Positions 9,454-20,251 of a DNA stretch of 64,000 bases are shown piece by piece. The stretch's first letter is position 1. Every line of letters starts with the position of its first letter. The notes below the pieces were generated by a model. The model ran no database searches. It was given only the letters and a program-made list of their open reading frames with translations, and had not been told where the DNA came from. Source of the DNA: Buchnera aphidicola (Diuraphis noxia) (GTDB lineage Bacteria; Pseudomonadota; Gammaproteobacteria; Enterobacterales; Enterobacteriaceae); NCBI RefSeq assembly GCF_001700895.1, contig NZ_CP013259.1:248001-312000 (forward strand), written 5' to 3'. A program made the position numbers and the translations under genes.

Positions 9454-10650
9454 ATGAAAAAGATAACTATCCTAGGATCTAGTGGTTCCATTGGTACTAG
9501 CACCTTGTCTATTATACGACTTTACCCAAATTTGTTTAAAGTAGTTGCTTTAGTTGCAAATAAAAATGTTACTAAAGTTTTAGAACAATGTAAAATTTTT
9601 TCTCCTGAATGGGTAGCAATGTATCATGAAAAATCTGCGAATTCACTTAGTGAAAAATTAAGAATTAAAAAAATTAAAACTCGTGTTCTTTTTGGTGCAC
9701 AAGCAATTTGTCAACTTGCTTCATTATCAGAAATAGATCAAGTAGTTTGTGCTATTTCTGGGGTAGCAGGATTATTACCGACGTTATCTGCAATACGTGC
9801 TGGAAAAACAATATTATTAGCTAATAAAGAATCTTTAATTACGTGTGGCCACTTGTTTATGAAAGAATTATCTTTTAGTAAAGCTAGAATTCTTCCAATT
9901 GATAGTGAACATAATGCTGTTTTTCAATTGTTACCTTTAGATATACAAAAAAATTTAGGCATAGTTAATTTAAAAAAAAGTTTTATTAAAAATATTATTT
10001 TAACTGCTTCTGGAGGACCTTTTTATAATTTTTCTATATCTCAATTAAAAAATGTAACACCAATTCAGGCATGTTCTCATCCAAATTGGTCAATGGGAAA
10101 AAAGATATCAGTAGATTCAGCTACCATGATGAATAAAGGTTTAGAATATGTTGAAGCACGATGGTTATTTCATGCTTCAGAATCAGAAATTAAAATTTTG
10201 ATCCATCCTCAATCTGTAGTTCATGCTATGATTGAGTATTATGATGGTTCTATATCAGCTCAATTATCTATTCCTAATATAAAAATTTTTATTTCATATG
10301 CAATGTTTTGGCCCCATCGTCTTCGTTTAAAATCTGATTTTTTTAATTATTTAAAAAATAATAACTTATCTTTTTTTGAACCTAATTTTACTAAATTTCC
10401 ATGTCTTAAATTAACCATTGATACCTTTTCTGAAGGTCAATCAGCAATGACTGTTTTAAATGCAGCAAACGAAATTGCAGTTTCTGCTTTTCTGAATAGA
10501 AAAATTTCTTTTGATAAAATATATAACGTCAATTTAGAGACATTAATGTCTTCTTGTTTTTCAGAACCAAATTCTATTGAAGATGTTTTAGAAATTGATA
10601 GAATGGCAAGAATATTGGCCATGAAAAAAGTGTTATCTTTTTCGTTTTAA
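9454..10650 (+). CDS. dxr: 1-deoxy-D-xylulose 5-phosphate reductoisomerase
   Basis: Dxr converts DXP to MEP with NADPH, the committed step of the MEP isoprenoid pathway. The 398 residues equal the E. coli length. The nucleotide-binding GSSGSIGTSTLSI opens the protein; ANKESLITCG, LPIDSEHNAVFQ (metal-binding Asp and Glu), TASGGPF and HPNWSMGKKISVDSATMMNKGLE are present. It is followed immediately by uppS, so precursor and undecaprenyl synthesis are adjacent, as in E. coli. Confidence 0.97.
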   Translation: MKKITILGSSGSIGTSTLSIIRLYPNLFKVVALVANKNVTKVLEQCKIFSPEWVAMYHEKSANSLSEKLRIKKIKTRVLFGAQAICQLASLSEIDQVVCAISGVAGLLPTLSAIRAGKTILLANKESLITCGHLFMKELSFSKARILPIDSEHNAVFQLLPLDIQKNLGIVNLKKSFIKNIILTASGGPFYNFSISQLKNVTPIQACSHPNWSMGKKISVDSATMMNKGLEYVEARWLFHASESEIKILIHPQSVVHAMIEYYDGSISAQLSIPNIKIFISYAMFWPHRLRLKSDFFNYLKNNNLSFFEPNFTKFPCLKLTIDTFSEGQSAMTVLNAANEIAVSAFLNRKISFDKIYNVNLETLMSSCFSEPNSIEDVLEIDRMARILAMKKVLSFSF

Positions 10651-10730
10651 CTGAATATGATAAATAAATTATTTTTAGATAAAAATATTAAATAAAAAAA
10701 TTCTATTTTTAAGAGAAATTTATAAGTACT

Positions 10731-11477
10731 ATGTTGTATAAATTTTCGTTAAAATATAAAAAAAAAATTAAAAAAGAAAATCCTAATCATGTAGCTATTA
10801 TTATGGACGGTAATAGACGTTGGGCTAAAAAAAAAGGGAAATTATCTATCTTAGGTCATAAAGAAGGTTTCCAAGCATTAAAAAAAGCAGTGAAATTTTC
10901 TATTACAAATAATATAAAAATATTAACATTGTATGCTTTTAGTACTGAAAATCGTAATCGTTCAATGCTTGAAGTAAATGGATTAATGGAATTATTTTTA
11001 TTTGCATTAAATAATGAATTACATAATTTAGAAAAATATAATATTCAATTAAAAATTATTGGTGATACAACATTTTTTAATAAAACATTGCAAAACAAAA
11101 TCAATCAAGTTCAAGACATTACTGTAAAAAATAGTGGTTTAATTTTAAATATAGCTGCAAATTATGGTGGAAAATGGGATATAATACAAAGTGTTAAAAA
11201 AATTGTGAAAAACGTTCAACAAGGAATTTTAAATGTAGAGCAAATCAAAGAACATACTATTTCTAAATATTTATCTACTAGAGGTCTTAGACCAGTCGAT
11301 TTAGTTATAAGAACAGGAGGAGAAAAAAGAATTAGTAATTTTTTACTATGGCAAATAGCTTATTCAGAATTATATTTTACTGATGTATTATGGCCTGATT
11401 TTAATCAATATATTTTTCAAAATGCTATAGATTTTTTTATATCTCGTGAACGTCGTTTTGGAGGGTGTAAAAAATAG
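10731..11477 (+). CDS. uppS: Undecaprenyl diphosphate synthase
   Basis: UppS adds eight isopentenyl units to farnesyl diphosphate to make the peptidoglycan lipid carrier. The catalytic aspartate is Asp26 in HVAIIMDGNRRWAK, the same number as in E. coli. YAFSTENRNRS, DLVIRTGGEKRISNFLLWQ and RERRFGG complete the cis-prenyltransferase motifs. It has 248 residues. In E. coli cdsA, rseP and then bamA follow; here bamA follows after about 170 bases, so two genes have been lost. An A10 run lies in frame at 10758-10767. Confidence 0.96.
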   Translation: MLYKFSLKYKKKIKKENPNHVAIIMDGNRRWAKKKGKLSILGHKEGFQALKKAVKFSITNNIKILTLYAFSTENRNRSMLEVNGLMELFLFALNNELHNLEKYNIQLKIIGDTTFFNKTLQNKINQVQDITVKNSGLILNIAANYGGKWDIIQSVKKIVKNVQQGILNVEQIKEHTISKYLSTRGLRPVDLVIRTGGEKRISNFLLWQIAYSELYFTDVLWPDFNQYIFQNAIDFFISRERRFGGCKK

Positions 11478-11650
11478 TATATTTTTTAAATACAATTCAA
11501 GTCATGTATACAAATAAAATTTAAATGCATGTGAAAAATAATATGTTTATATTTTTAAAACAATTTTATTTAATTATTTTGTAAAAATGACTACTCATCA
11601 AGTATTTTGAGATTTTATTTTTATAAAATATGGAATATTTTCCAGGAAAA

Positions 11651-14092
11651 ATGTTGACGATAATGTTAATGAAAAAACTTTTTATATTTTTTTTTATGTT
11701 TTTTAGTGCTACTGTCAGTTCTACTGTCTATGCAAAAAATATATGGATTGTCAAAGATATAAAATTTAACGGATTAAAAAATGTTTCAGAAAATGAAGTT
11801 TTACAAAATATTGTTTTTAATATTGGAAGTAAAATAACTCAAAATGATATACAAAATAGTGTTAAATCTTTATTTAAAACCGGGAAATTTGACAATATAA
11901 AGGTAGGTTTTTCAGGACAAAAAATAATTTTTTATATCCATGAACGACCTATTATTAATGATGTAATCATTTTAGGCAATAAAATTATTGATACTAACAT
12001 ATTAGATAAATATTTGACAAAATTAAACATAAAAAAAGGTCATTCATTCAGTGAATATATAGAAAAAAAATTTATTCAAACAATAAAAGATTTTTACTAT
12101 GATATAGGAAGATGTAAATTTAATATAAAAATTTCAAAGATTTTTTTACCTCATAATACCGTTAATTTAAAAATAATGATTAATGAAGGTGTTCTAATAA
12201 AAGTGAATAGTATTAAAATATTTGGCGCACAAAATATTTCTGAAAAAAAAATAATTTCATTATTTAAGTTAAAAACGAATTCAAATTGGTGGAATCTTTT
12301 TCATGAATCTCATTATTCACCAAAACAGTTAAACGTTGATTTAGTAAAATTAAATAATTTTTATGTAAATCAAGGGTATTTTTATTTTAATATAGATAAA
12401 AAAGAAGTAAATTTTCTTAAAGAAAATAATTCTGTAGATATTAAAATTTACATTTCTGAAGGTCAAAAATATAACATCTCTAAATTTTTCATTAATGGTG
12501 ATTTATTTGATTACAGACCTTTAATAAAAGATTTAATTAATATTAATCATAACGAGCCATATAATAAAGATAAAATTAATTTGATTGTGAACAGAATAAA
12601 ACGATTATTATTTGAACATGGATATATTGATGCCCAGATTATTGTTATTCCAGAAATTAATTATGAAAAAAAAACCATTGTTTTAAATTTTAATATTGAT
12701 ATCAAAAATAAATTTTATGTACATAAAATTTATTTTCAGGGTAATGAGTTAACTAAAGATAAAGTTTTACGTCGTTTAATGAAGCAAATGGAAGGGGAAT
12801 GCTTTAACTTGAAATTAGTAGAATCTGGAAAAATTTTATTAGAAAATACAAAGTATTTTAGTCAAATACAAGTAATAAATAATAAAATTTCTTCTGATTC
12901 TAATCAAATCGATATTATTTATAAAGTAAAAGAACAACCAACAGGTTCTATAAATTTTGGATTAGGGTATGGTATAGATAGTGGTATCAGTTTTAATACT
13001 TCTTTTTCTCAAGACAATATATTTGGTTCAGGTAATTCTTTAAAATCCAGTATTATTAAAAATAAAAATCAAAAATATATCGATTTATCAATAAATTATC
13101 CTTATTTTATTTTTGATAAAACAGATTTAAATACTAGATTATTTTTTAATGATTTTAAATATAATTTTAATAGTGTTTCGAATATAAACAAACATACTTA
13201 TGGTTTTGAAAGTAACTTAGGATTTCCAATCAATGATGCTAATAAAATAAATTTTGGTATAGGATATAGTCATAATGGTATTTTTAACAATGATACTTCA
13301 AAAATAAATAAAAAAATAAAAACTCCTTCTTCAATAAACACATCTTTAAATGATAATATTTTAGCCACTAGTTTAGTTGATGATTTTACTTTAAATTATT
13401 CTTGGACGTATAATACTTTAAAATATATTTATTTCCCTATTTCCGGTAATCAAACCTATATAAGCGGAAAAAATACAATTCCTGGATCGGACAATAATTT
13501 TTATAAAATTATATTAGATAGTGAACAATATGTTCCATTGGATAAATTAAAAAAATTTATTTTTTTAAGCCATATTCACATGGGTATAGGAAATAGTTTT
13601 AATAATAAAAAATTACCCTTTTATGAAAATTTTTATGCTGATAGTTCAAATCACATTCGCGGTTTCCGTTCTAAAACTATTGGTCCTAAAAAAATCTACG
13701 ATAATGTTGATTTAGATCATTGTATGGGATATCAAAACAATGATTCGTGTGAATCAATTGATTCCATTGGTGGTAACGCTACGTTTTCTACCAATTTAGA
13801 ATTTATCATACCAATTCCATTTCTAAATGAAATACATTCTCAATTTTTACGATCTTCTATATTTTTTGATGTTGGAAATATTTGGGACACAAAATTAAAT
13901 AATAAAAATTATACGAATACATTCACTTCTTTAAAACATAATATTATCGATGATATTTATTCATCATTTGGTCTTTCATTAGAATGGTTTTCACCTATTG
14001 GTCCATTAGTGTTTTCTTATTCTATTCCTATTCAAAAAAATAAAAATCATCATTTAGAACCATTTCAATTTAATATCGGGAAGAATTGGTAA
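11651..14092 (+). CDS. bamA: Outer membrane protein assembly factor BamA
   Basis: BamA inserts beta-barrel proteins into the outer membrane. The product has a signal peptide (MKKLFIFFFMFFSATVSSTVYA, cleaved after a small-residue site), five POTRA domains (about residues 30-425 by alignment) and a 16-strand barrel. The conserved VKEQPTGS at the POTRA5/barrel junction, HIRGF (the L6 VRGF-type motif), the YENFYA sequence and the terminal aromatic residue (GKNW) are present. I prefer ATG at 11651, which follows CCAGGAAAA; an upstream ATG at 11630 is in frame but lacks a ribosome site. Length of 813 is close to E. coli (810). Confidence 0.95.
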   Translation: MLTIMLMKKLFIFFFMFFSATVSSTVYAKNIWIVKDIKFNGLKNVSENEVLQNIVFNIGSKITQNDIQNSVKSLFKTGKFDNIKVGFSGQKIIFYIHERPIINDVIILGNKIIDTNILDKYLTKLNIKKGHSFSEYIEKKFIQTIKDFYYDIGRCKFNIKISKIFLPHNTVNLKIMINEGVLIKVNSIKIFGAQNISEKKIISLFKLKTNSNWWNLFHESHYSPKQLNVDLVKLNNFYVNQGYFYFNIDKKEVNFLKENNSVDIKIYISEGQKYNISKFFINGDLFDYRPLIKDLININHNEPYNKDKINLIVNRIKRLLFEHGYIDAQIIVIPEINYEKKTIVLNFNIDIKNKFYVHKIYFQGNELTKDKVLRRLMKQMEGECFNLKLVESGKILLENTKYFSQIQVINNKISSDSNQIDIIYKVKEQPTGSINFGLGYGIDSGISFNTSFSQDNIFGSGNSLKSSIIKNKNQKYIDLSINYPYFIFDKTDLNTRLFFNDFKYNFNSVSNINKHTYGFESNLGFPINDANKINFGIGYSHNGIFNNDTSKINKKIKTPSSINTSLNDNILATSLVDDFTLNYSWTYNTLKYIYFPISGNQTYISGKNTIPGSDNNFYKIILDSEQYVPLDKLKKFIFLSHIHMGIGNSFNNKKLPFYENFYADSSNHIRGFRSKTIGPKKIYDNVDLDHCMGYQNNDSCESIDSIGGNATFSTNLEFIIPIPFLNEIHSQFLRSSIFFDVGNIWDTKLNNKNYTNTFTSLKHNIIDDIYSSFGLSLEWFSPIGPLVFSYSIPIQKNKNHHLEPFQFNIGKNW

Positions 14093-14164
14093 TTATAAAA
14101 TAAATATTAAAAATTTTTATATATATTAGTATTCATTTAAAAATTTTTAACATAGGAAGATATT

Positions 14165-14617
14165 TTGAATGTTATAAAAAATACTTTAAATATTGAAGAA
14201 ATTTTAAAAATTCTACCTCATCGTTACCCTTTTTTGCTTATCGATCGTGTTATTAAACTAGATATATTTAAATATTTAAAAGCAATAAAAAACTGTACAG
14301 TTAATGAACCATATTTTCAAGGACATTTTTCAACTAATCCAATTTTTCCGGGTGTATTAATTATTGAAGCTATGGTTCAAGCTGCAGGTATTTTAATATA
14401 CAAAAGTATAGGACAACTCAATATAAACACTTTATATTATTTTGTAGGTGTAGATAATGTACGTTTTAAGAAATTTGTAGTACCTGGTGATCAAATTGCA
14501 ATAGAAACAATGTTTTTGAAGTCTAAAAAAAATATTTTAAAATTTAAAAATATTGCTTTTGTAAAAAATAATATAATTTGTAAATCAATAACAATTTTTG
14601 CTAAAAAATCTGTTTAA
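14165..14617 (+). CDS. fabZ: 3-hydroxyacyl-ACP dehydratase FabZ
   Basis: FabZ dehydrates beta-hydroxyacyl-ACP in fatty-acid elongation. It is a 150-residue hot-dog-fold protein with catalytic His54 (YFQGHF) and Glu68 (GVLIIEAM), at the E. coli positions. The start codon is TTG at 14165, as used by E. coli fabZ, preceded by TAGGAAG. In E. coli it sits among lpxD, lpxA and lpxB; all lipid A genes are gone here, so fabZ directly follows bamA and precedes dnaE. Confidence 0.95.
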   Translation: MNVIKNTLNIEEILKILPHRYPFLLIDRVIKLDIFKYLKAIKNCTVNEPYFQGHFSTNPIFPGVLIIEAMVQAAGILIYKSIGQLNINTLYYFVGVDNVRFKKFVVPGDQIAIETMFLKSKKNILKFKNIAFVKNNIICKSITIFAKKSV

Positions 14618-14652
14618 AATTAAATATTTTCATGTTAATTTCAGGAAATAGT

Positions 14653-17600
14653 ATGAATGAAACTAAATTTATTCATCTTAACGTACACAGTGATTATTCA
14701 ATTATCGATGGTTTATCTAAACCTGAAGATTTAATTAAAAAAGCGGCATCGTTAGGTATGCCTGCTCTTGCAATAACAGATTACAATAATTTATATGGTG
14801 TAATTAAATTTTATAATATAGCTCATGCGTTGGGTGTAAAACCTATTATTGGAGTCACTGTTAAATTTTCTTCTGATTTAATAAACAATGAACTAACTAA
14901 ATTAACTTTATTAGCTGAAAATGAAGAAGGATACAAGAATTTAATTTTATTAATTTCTCGAGCATATCAAAATGGATATACTAATAGTTATAATATAAAG
15001 ATAAAAAAAAACTGGTTATTAGAAATTAATCAAGGATTAATATTACTTTCTGGAGGTTGTCAAGGTGAAATTGGAAAAGTTTTATTAAATGGTAATTCAT
15101 CATTAATATCTACTTGTTTATCTTTTTATCAAAAAATTTTTCCTGAATCTTATTATTTAGAATTGTTGCGTACTAATAGAGATAACGAAGAAAAATATTT
15201 ACGTTTAGCAATAGATTTATCTTTATCTAAAAATATTCCAGTCGTTGCAACTAATGATGTTTGTTTCTTAAACAAAGAAGATTTTAAAGTTCATAAAATT
15301 AGAATTGCTATTAATGAAGGTGAGACATTAAAAAATTCAAAAATTCAAAATAATTATAGTGATGAGCAGTTTTTAAAAAGTATATCAGAAATGTATGATC
15401 TTTTTTCTGATATCCCAGAATCGCTTGAAAATAGTGTAGAAATTGCAAAACGTTGTAATGTTTTTATTAAATCTGGTAAATATTTTTTACCTAAATTTAT
15501 TACAGGGCAAGCTAGTGTTGAAGATTATTTAATTATTCAAGCATATAAAGGAATGAAAAATCGTTTAATTACATTTAATTTTCATCAAAAAGAATATGAA
15601 ATTATATATAAAAAATATAAAAATCGTTTGGACATGGAGTTAAAAGTAATCAATGAAATGGGTTTTCCTGGCTATTTTTTAATTGTTATGGAATTTATCA
15701 AATGGGCAAAAAATAATAATATACCAGTAGGTCCAGGACGAGGGTCTGGTGCTGGTTCTCTTGTAGCATATGCATTAAATATTACTGAAGTAAATCCATT
15801 ATCTTTTAATCTTTTATTTGAACGTTTTTTAAATCCAGAACGTATTTCATTACCAGATTTTGATATTGATTTTTGCATGGAAAAACGTGATAAAGTAATC
15901 GAACATGTAACGGATGTATATGGTAGAAAAGCAGTAGCACAAATTATTACTTTTGGAACCATGACAGCTAAAGCTGTCATTAGAGATGTGGGTAGAGTAT
16001 TGGGATATCCATATGGATTTATTAATAATTTATCTAAATTAATACCTTCAGACCCTGGTATGACTTTAAATGAGGCATTTTCAAACGAATCTGAATTATT
16101 CAATCTTTATCAAAATAATGAAGATGTTAAAAATTTAATTGATATTTCTAAAAAGTTAGAAGGAACAAATAGAAACGTTGGGAAACATGCAGGTGGAGTT
16201 GTGATTTCACCAACTAAAATTACTGATTTTTGTCCGTTATATTGTGATGAAACAGGTAATAACCCTGTGACTCAATTTGACAAAAATGATATAGAATATG
16301 TAGGTTTAGTTAAATTTGATTTTCTTGGTTTACGTACTTTAACAATTATTAATGATGCAGTAAATATGATTAATGTAAAACGTCAATTAAATAAACAAAA
16401 ATTAATAAACATCAACTCCATTCCCATCAATGATCATAAATGTTTTAAAATACTCAAAAAATCTCAAACTACAGCTATATTTCAATTAGAATCTCAGGGT
16501 ATGAAAGATTTGATTTACAGACTACAACCTGACTGTTTTGAAGATATAATTGCATTAGTTGCACTGTTTAGACCTGGACCTTTACAATCTGGGATGGTAG
16601 ATAATTTTATTAATCGTAAACATGGACGTGAACAAATTTCATATCCGGATCATAAATGGCAACATTTATCACTTAAACCAATATTAGAATCAACATACGG
16701 TATTATTTTGTATCAAGAGCAAGTCATGCAAATAGCGCAAATTTTATCTGGTTATACTTTAGGAAGCGCAGATATTTTAAGACGAGCAATGAGCAAAAAA
16801 AACATGAAAGATATGTCACAACAACGTTCTATATTTCAATCAGGTGCTTTAAAAAATGGTATTAATCAAAAATTAGCTATGAAAATTTTTGATTTATTAG
16901 AAAAATTTGCAGGATATGGGTTTAATAAATCTCATTCTGTTGCATATGCTTTAGTTTCTTATCAAACTTTGTGGTTAAAAGTTCACTATCCTGCAGAATT
17001 TATAGCTTCAGCAATGACATCTGATATAGATAATACAGAAAAAATCGTTGTTTTAGTGAAAGAGGCTACTCGTATAGGCGTAAAAATTATACCTCCTAAT
17101 ATTAATTTGAGTACATATGAATTTTACGTTAATAAAGATAATCATATAGTTTATGGAATGGGTGCTATTAAAGGTATTGGGGAAAATTCAGTACGTGATA
17201 TTGTTAAAGAACGAAAAAAAAATGGTGATTTTTATGATTTATTTGATCTTTGTATGCGTGTAAATTCTAATAAAATCACTCGTCGAGTTTTAGAAAAATT
17301 GATTATGTCTGGTAGTTGTGATTGTTTTAATAAAAATCGGCATTATTTAATTAATTTAATTGACGATGTTTTAAAAGCTTCAAAAGAAGCTTTTAAGCTT
17401 AAATCTTCTAAACAACAAAGTCTTTTTGGTATGTTTAAAGATGAATTACATCAAGTAAAAAAAAATAATCTAATTAATTTATCATCTGTAAAGAATAATT
17501 CATTAGATGATGAATATAAAGTATTAGGATTTTACCTTACAGGACATCCTATTGATAAGTATATAGATGAATTAAAAAATTATTTAAAAAATACAATAAT

Positions 17601-18138
17601 TTCAAATGTAAAATTTCTTAGTAAAAGTAAAAAAATGTTAATTGCAGGAATAATAATTTCTATCAAAATTAAAAAAACCAAAAATAATAATCGTATAGCT
17701 ATATTGGTATTAGATGATAATACAAGTCGTATAGAAGTAATAATTTTTTCAAACTTATTAAGTTCTTATAAATCTCTTTTAAAAATAAAAAATCTTTTGT
17801 TTGTTGAAGGTATTGTAAATATTAATTTTATCAATAAAAACCTTAAAATGACAGCTCATAATATCATGAATTTACAAATAGTTCGTAAAAAGTATATACA
17901 TAAATTAAAAATTATAATCAATGAAAACAACACAGATATTTGTTTTGTTCAAAATCTTGTTCATTTTTTAAAAAAACAATCTGTAGGAACTGTTTCTGTA
18001 AGTATGGTTTATCAAAATAACAATTTTTTTTTAGATTCAAAATTGAAACAAAATTTATTAATTGATATCAGTGATAAATTTTTAAATACGTTGCAAAAAT
18101 TATCAAAAACAAAAAAAATAAATTTAAAATATAATTAA
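14653..18138 (+). CDS. dnaE: DNA polymerase III alpha subunit
   Basis: DnaE is the replicative polymerase. The protein has 1161 residues (E. coli has 1160). The N-terminal PHP domain begins FIHLNVHSDYSIIDGLSK; the palm contains GPGRGSGAGSLVAY and PDFDIDF near residue 400 with the catalytic aspartates, and a third in the FDFLGLRTLT region; RPGPL and SHSVAYALVSYQT follow; an OB-fold and beta-binding region lie in the last 200 residues, including QQSLFGMF (clamp-binding type). ATG at 14653 aligns with E. coli and has AGGA upstream; an in-frame ATG at 14632 is less likely. rnhB and lpxB, which precede dnaE in E. coli, are missing. Confidence 0.97.
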   Translation: MNETKFIHLNVHSDYSIIDGLSKPEDLIKKAASLGMPALAITDYNNLYGVIKFYNIAHALGVKPIIGVTVKFSSDLINNELTKLTLLAENEEGYKNLILLISRAYQNGYTNSYNIKIKKNWLLEINQGLILLSGGCQGEIGKVLLNGNSSLISTCLSFYQKIFPESYYLELLRTNRDNEEKYLRLAIDLSLSKNIPVVATNDVCFLNKEDFKVHKIRIAINEGETLKNSKIQNNYSDEQFLKSISEMYDLFSDIPESLENSVEIAKRCNVFIKSGKYFLPKFITGQASVEDYLIIQAYKGMKNRLITFNFHQKEYEIIYKKYKNRLDMELKVINEMGFPGYFLIVMEFIKWAKNNNIPVGPGRGSGAGSLVAYALNITEVNPLSFNLLFERFLNPERISLPDFDIDFCMEKRDKVIEHVTDVYGRKAVAQIITFGTMTAKAVIRDVGRVLGYPYGFINNLSKLIPSDPGMTLNEAFSNESELFNLYQNNEDVKNLIDISKKLEGTNRNVGKHAGGVVISPTKITDFCPLYCDETGNNPVTQFDKNDIEYVGLVKFDFLGLRTLTIINDAVNMINVKRQLNKQKLININSIPINDHKCFKILKKSQTTAIFQLESQGMKDLIYRLQPDCFEDIIALVALFRPGPLQSGMVDNFINRKHGREQISYPDHKWQHLSLKPILESTYGIILYQEQVMQIAQILSGYTLGSADILRRAMSKKNMKDMSQQRSIFQSGALKNGINQKLAMKIFDLLEKFAGYGFNKSHSVAYALVSYQTLWLKVHYPAEFIASAMTSDIDNTEKIVVLVKEATRIGVKIIPPNINLSTYEFYVNKDNHIVYGMGAIKGIGENSVRDIVKERKKNGDFYDLFDLCMRVNSNKITRRVLEKLIMSGSCDCFNKNRHYLINLIDDVLKASKEAFKLKSSKQQSLFGMFKDELHQVKKNNLINLSSVKNNSLDDEYKVLGFYLTGHPIDKYIDELKNYLKNTIISNVKFLSKSKKMLIAGIIISIKIKKTKNNNRIAILVLDDNTSRIEVIIFSNLLSSYKSLLKIKNLLFVEGIVNINFINKNLKMTAHNIMNLQIVRKKYIHKLKIIINENNTDICFVQNLVHFLKKQSVGTVSVSMVYQNNNFFLDSKLKQNLLIDISDKFLNTLQKLSKTKKINLKYN

Positions 18139-18148
18139 ACATGCTTTT

Positions 18149-18202
18149 AGATTTATAACTCGCATAAATATATTGTTTATTCAGATGCGAGTAATCTAGT
18201 TT
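18149..18202. terminator. Hairpin between convergent dnaE and proS
   Basis: AGATT plus ACTCGCAT (18149-18165, with a TATA bulge) pairs with ATGCGAGT plus AATCT (18185-18197), giving a 13-bp stem with a loop of about 19 bases, then AGTTTTAT. Its position between convergent genes suggests a bidirectional terminator. Confidence 0.6.
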
Positions 18203-18246
18203 TATAATTTAAAGTATTTTCATATTTTTTTATATAGTATATTTTT

Positions 18247-19965
18247 TTATTTTTTTAGTTGATTTGAAATAAAATCAATAATACAATTTATATTGATTAA
18301 AATAAATTTTTTATCTTTTCTTCTTCTATATTCAACATTTTGGTTTGCAACTGAATTTTCACTAATTATGACTTGATGAGGAATACCAATTAAATCAATT
18401 TTATTAAACATAATACCTGGTCTTTCATTTCGATCATCTATAATAACATCTATTTTTCTATTTTTAAAATTTTCATATAAAAAGTTTGATATATTTTTTA
18501 TTTTATTGGACTTATTTATATTAATAGGCAAGATAGCTACTTCAAAAGGTGCAATAACACTAGGCCATATAATACCATTTTCGTCGTGGTTTTGCTCGAT
18601 GATAGCGGCTATGGTTCTTGTAATTCCTATACCATAACATCCCATATACATATTTTCTTTTTTTCCATTTTTTAACTTAACTGAAGCTTGCATTGATTTA
18701 GAATATTTTCTATCAATTTGAAATATATGTCCAATTTCAATGCTTTTTTTAATATTTAGATAACCTTCTCCATTAGGACTTAAATCTTCTTTTGTAACTT
18801 TTCTAATATCTTGTACAATAGGTATAGGTAGATCTATATTCCAATTGACATTCACAAAGAATTGATCATCTACATTTGCACCGATAGTAAAGTTTTTCAT
18901 ATTAATAGTAGAAATATCTGCAACAATAGGAATTTTTAATCCTATAGGACCTACAAACTTACTACTTACTCCTGTTAATGAAATTATTTCTTTTTCGTTT
19001 AAAAAAACTAAAGGTTTTTGAAATATTGCAAGATTTTCAAGTTTAAATAAATTTAATTCATGATCTCTACGTATTAATAATGCTGCTACTAAATTAGTAT
19101 CATGTTCTTTGGTTTTAACTAAAATGGTTTTAATTTGCTTTTTTATGGGCGTTGTTAACGCATGAGAAATTATTCTAGATTTTTGACTGTTTTTTATTTT
19201 TTGACGTGTATGAATTGTATTTTTATTTTTTAAAAAATTAATGGTTTCCATAGATTGAGCTGTATTCATATTTGATGAATATAATTTGTTTTCTGAAAAA
19301 GCAATTTCATCTTCTCCATTTTTAGAAAAAGCTTGAAATTCATGAGAAAAATTTCCACCCATAGAACCTGAATTAGCTTTTACTATGCAAAAATTTAGTT
19401 GCATTTTTTTAAATATATTGATGTAACTTTGATAAAAAATATCATAAGTTTTTCTTAAACAATCTTTATCAATGTGAAAAGAATAGGCATCTTTCATTAT
19501 AAATTCACGTGCTCTAATTACTCCAAAACGAGGTCGTATTTCATCTCTAAATTTTGTTTGTATTTGATATATGATTAAAGGAAGTTCTTTGTATGAATGA
19601 ATTTCTTTTTTTACAAAGTCAGTCGCAACTTCTTCATTAGTAGGCCCTAAAATAAATTGATGTTGACGACGATCATAAAATTTTAATAATTCTTCTCCAT
19701 AAACATTTAAACGTCCACTTTTTTTCCATAAAGATTCAGGTTGAACTATAGGCATATGTATTTCTAGAGCCTTTATTTTTTGCATTTCTTTTGTAATAAT
19801 TTTTTTTATTTTTTTTATAACTCTTATTCCAATAGGAAGCCAAATATATAAACCTGAAGATAATTGTCTAATCATTCCACTTCTTATCATTAGTTGATGA
19901 CTAATAATTTTAGCATCATAAGGTTTGTCTTTTAAAGTTGATAGTAAGTATTGACTTGTGCGCAT
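18247..19965 (-). CDS. proS: Prolyl-tRNA synthetase
   Basis: ProS charges tRNA-Pro. The 572 residues equal the E. coli length and represent the bacterial type with an editing (INS) domain inserted between class II motifs 2 and 3. Motif 2 appears as RPRFGVIRAREFIMKDAYSFH-like sequence near residue 140-160; ILGPTNEEV and GCYGIGITRT (motif 3, near 440) are clear. The INS domain spans about 225-400. The C-terminal anticodon-binding domain contains DDRNERPG. It is divergent from flhB across 286 bp of AT-rich sequence in which I recognise no regulatory element. Confidence 0.96.
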   Translation of the reverse strand: MRTSQYLLSTLKDKPYDAKIISHQLMIRSGMIRQLSSGLYIWLPIGIRVIKKIKKIITKEMQKIKALEIHMPIVQPESLWKKSGRLNVYGEELLKFYDRRQHQFILGPTNEEVATDFVKKEIHSYKELPLIIYQIQTKFRDEIRPRFGVIRAREFIMKDAYSFHIDKDCLRKTYDIFYQSYINIFKKMQLNFCIVKANSGSMGGNFSHEFQAFSKNGEDEIAFSENKLYSSNMNTAQSMETINFLKNKNTIHTRQKIKNSQKSRIISHALTTPIKKQIKTILVKTKEHDTNLVAALLIRRDHELNLFKLENLAIFQKPLVFLNEKEIISLTGVSSKFVGPIGLKIPIVADISTINMKNFTIGANVDDQFFVNVNWNIDLPIPIVQDIRKVTKEDLSPNGEGYLNIKKSIEIGHIFQIDRKYSKSMQASVKLKNGKKENMYMGCYGIGITRTIAAIIEQNHDENGIIWPSVIAPFEVAILPININKSNKIKNISNFLYENFKNRKIDVIIDDRNERPGIMFNKIDLIGIPHQVIISENSVANQNVEYRRRKDKKFILININCIIDFISNQLKK

Positions 19966-20251
19966 TTATTATATCTCAAAAAATAAAATTTTTTTTATTA
20001 ATGAATCTAATTGCAATATATTATAAAATAACATTTATAATGTTTTTTTAAACATAAATTTGTATTTTCATTTTAAAAAAATTTATACATTAATCAAAAA
20101 GTAGAAAATTTTTGAATTTTCATCAAAAAGATTTTTTTGTAAAAAGAATTTTAATTGTATATAAAATTGCAAAAAATTAACTTGTTTTTTTTTTAATAGA
20201 GAGGTTTAATAAATTTTTTATAGATGAAAATAATGGTTAAAAATACTGAAT

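Noticed and set aside
15672-16103. A 143-codon minus-strand ORF
   Set aside because: It is antisense to the conserved polymerase core of dnaE.
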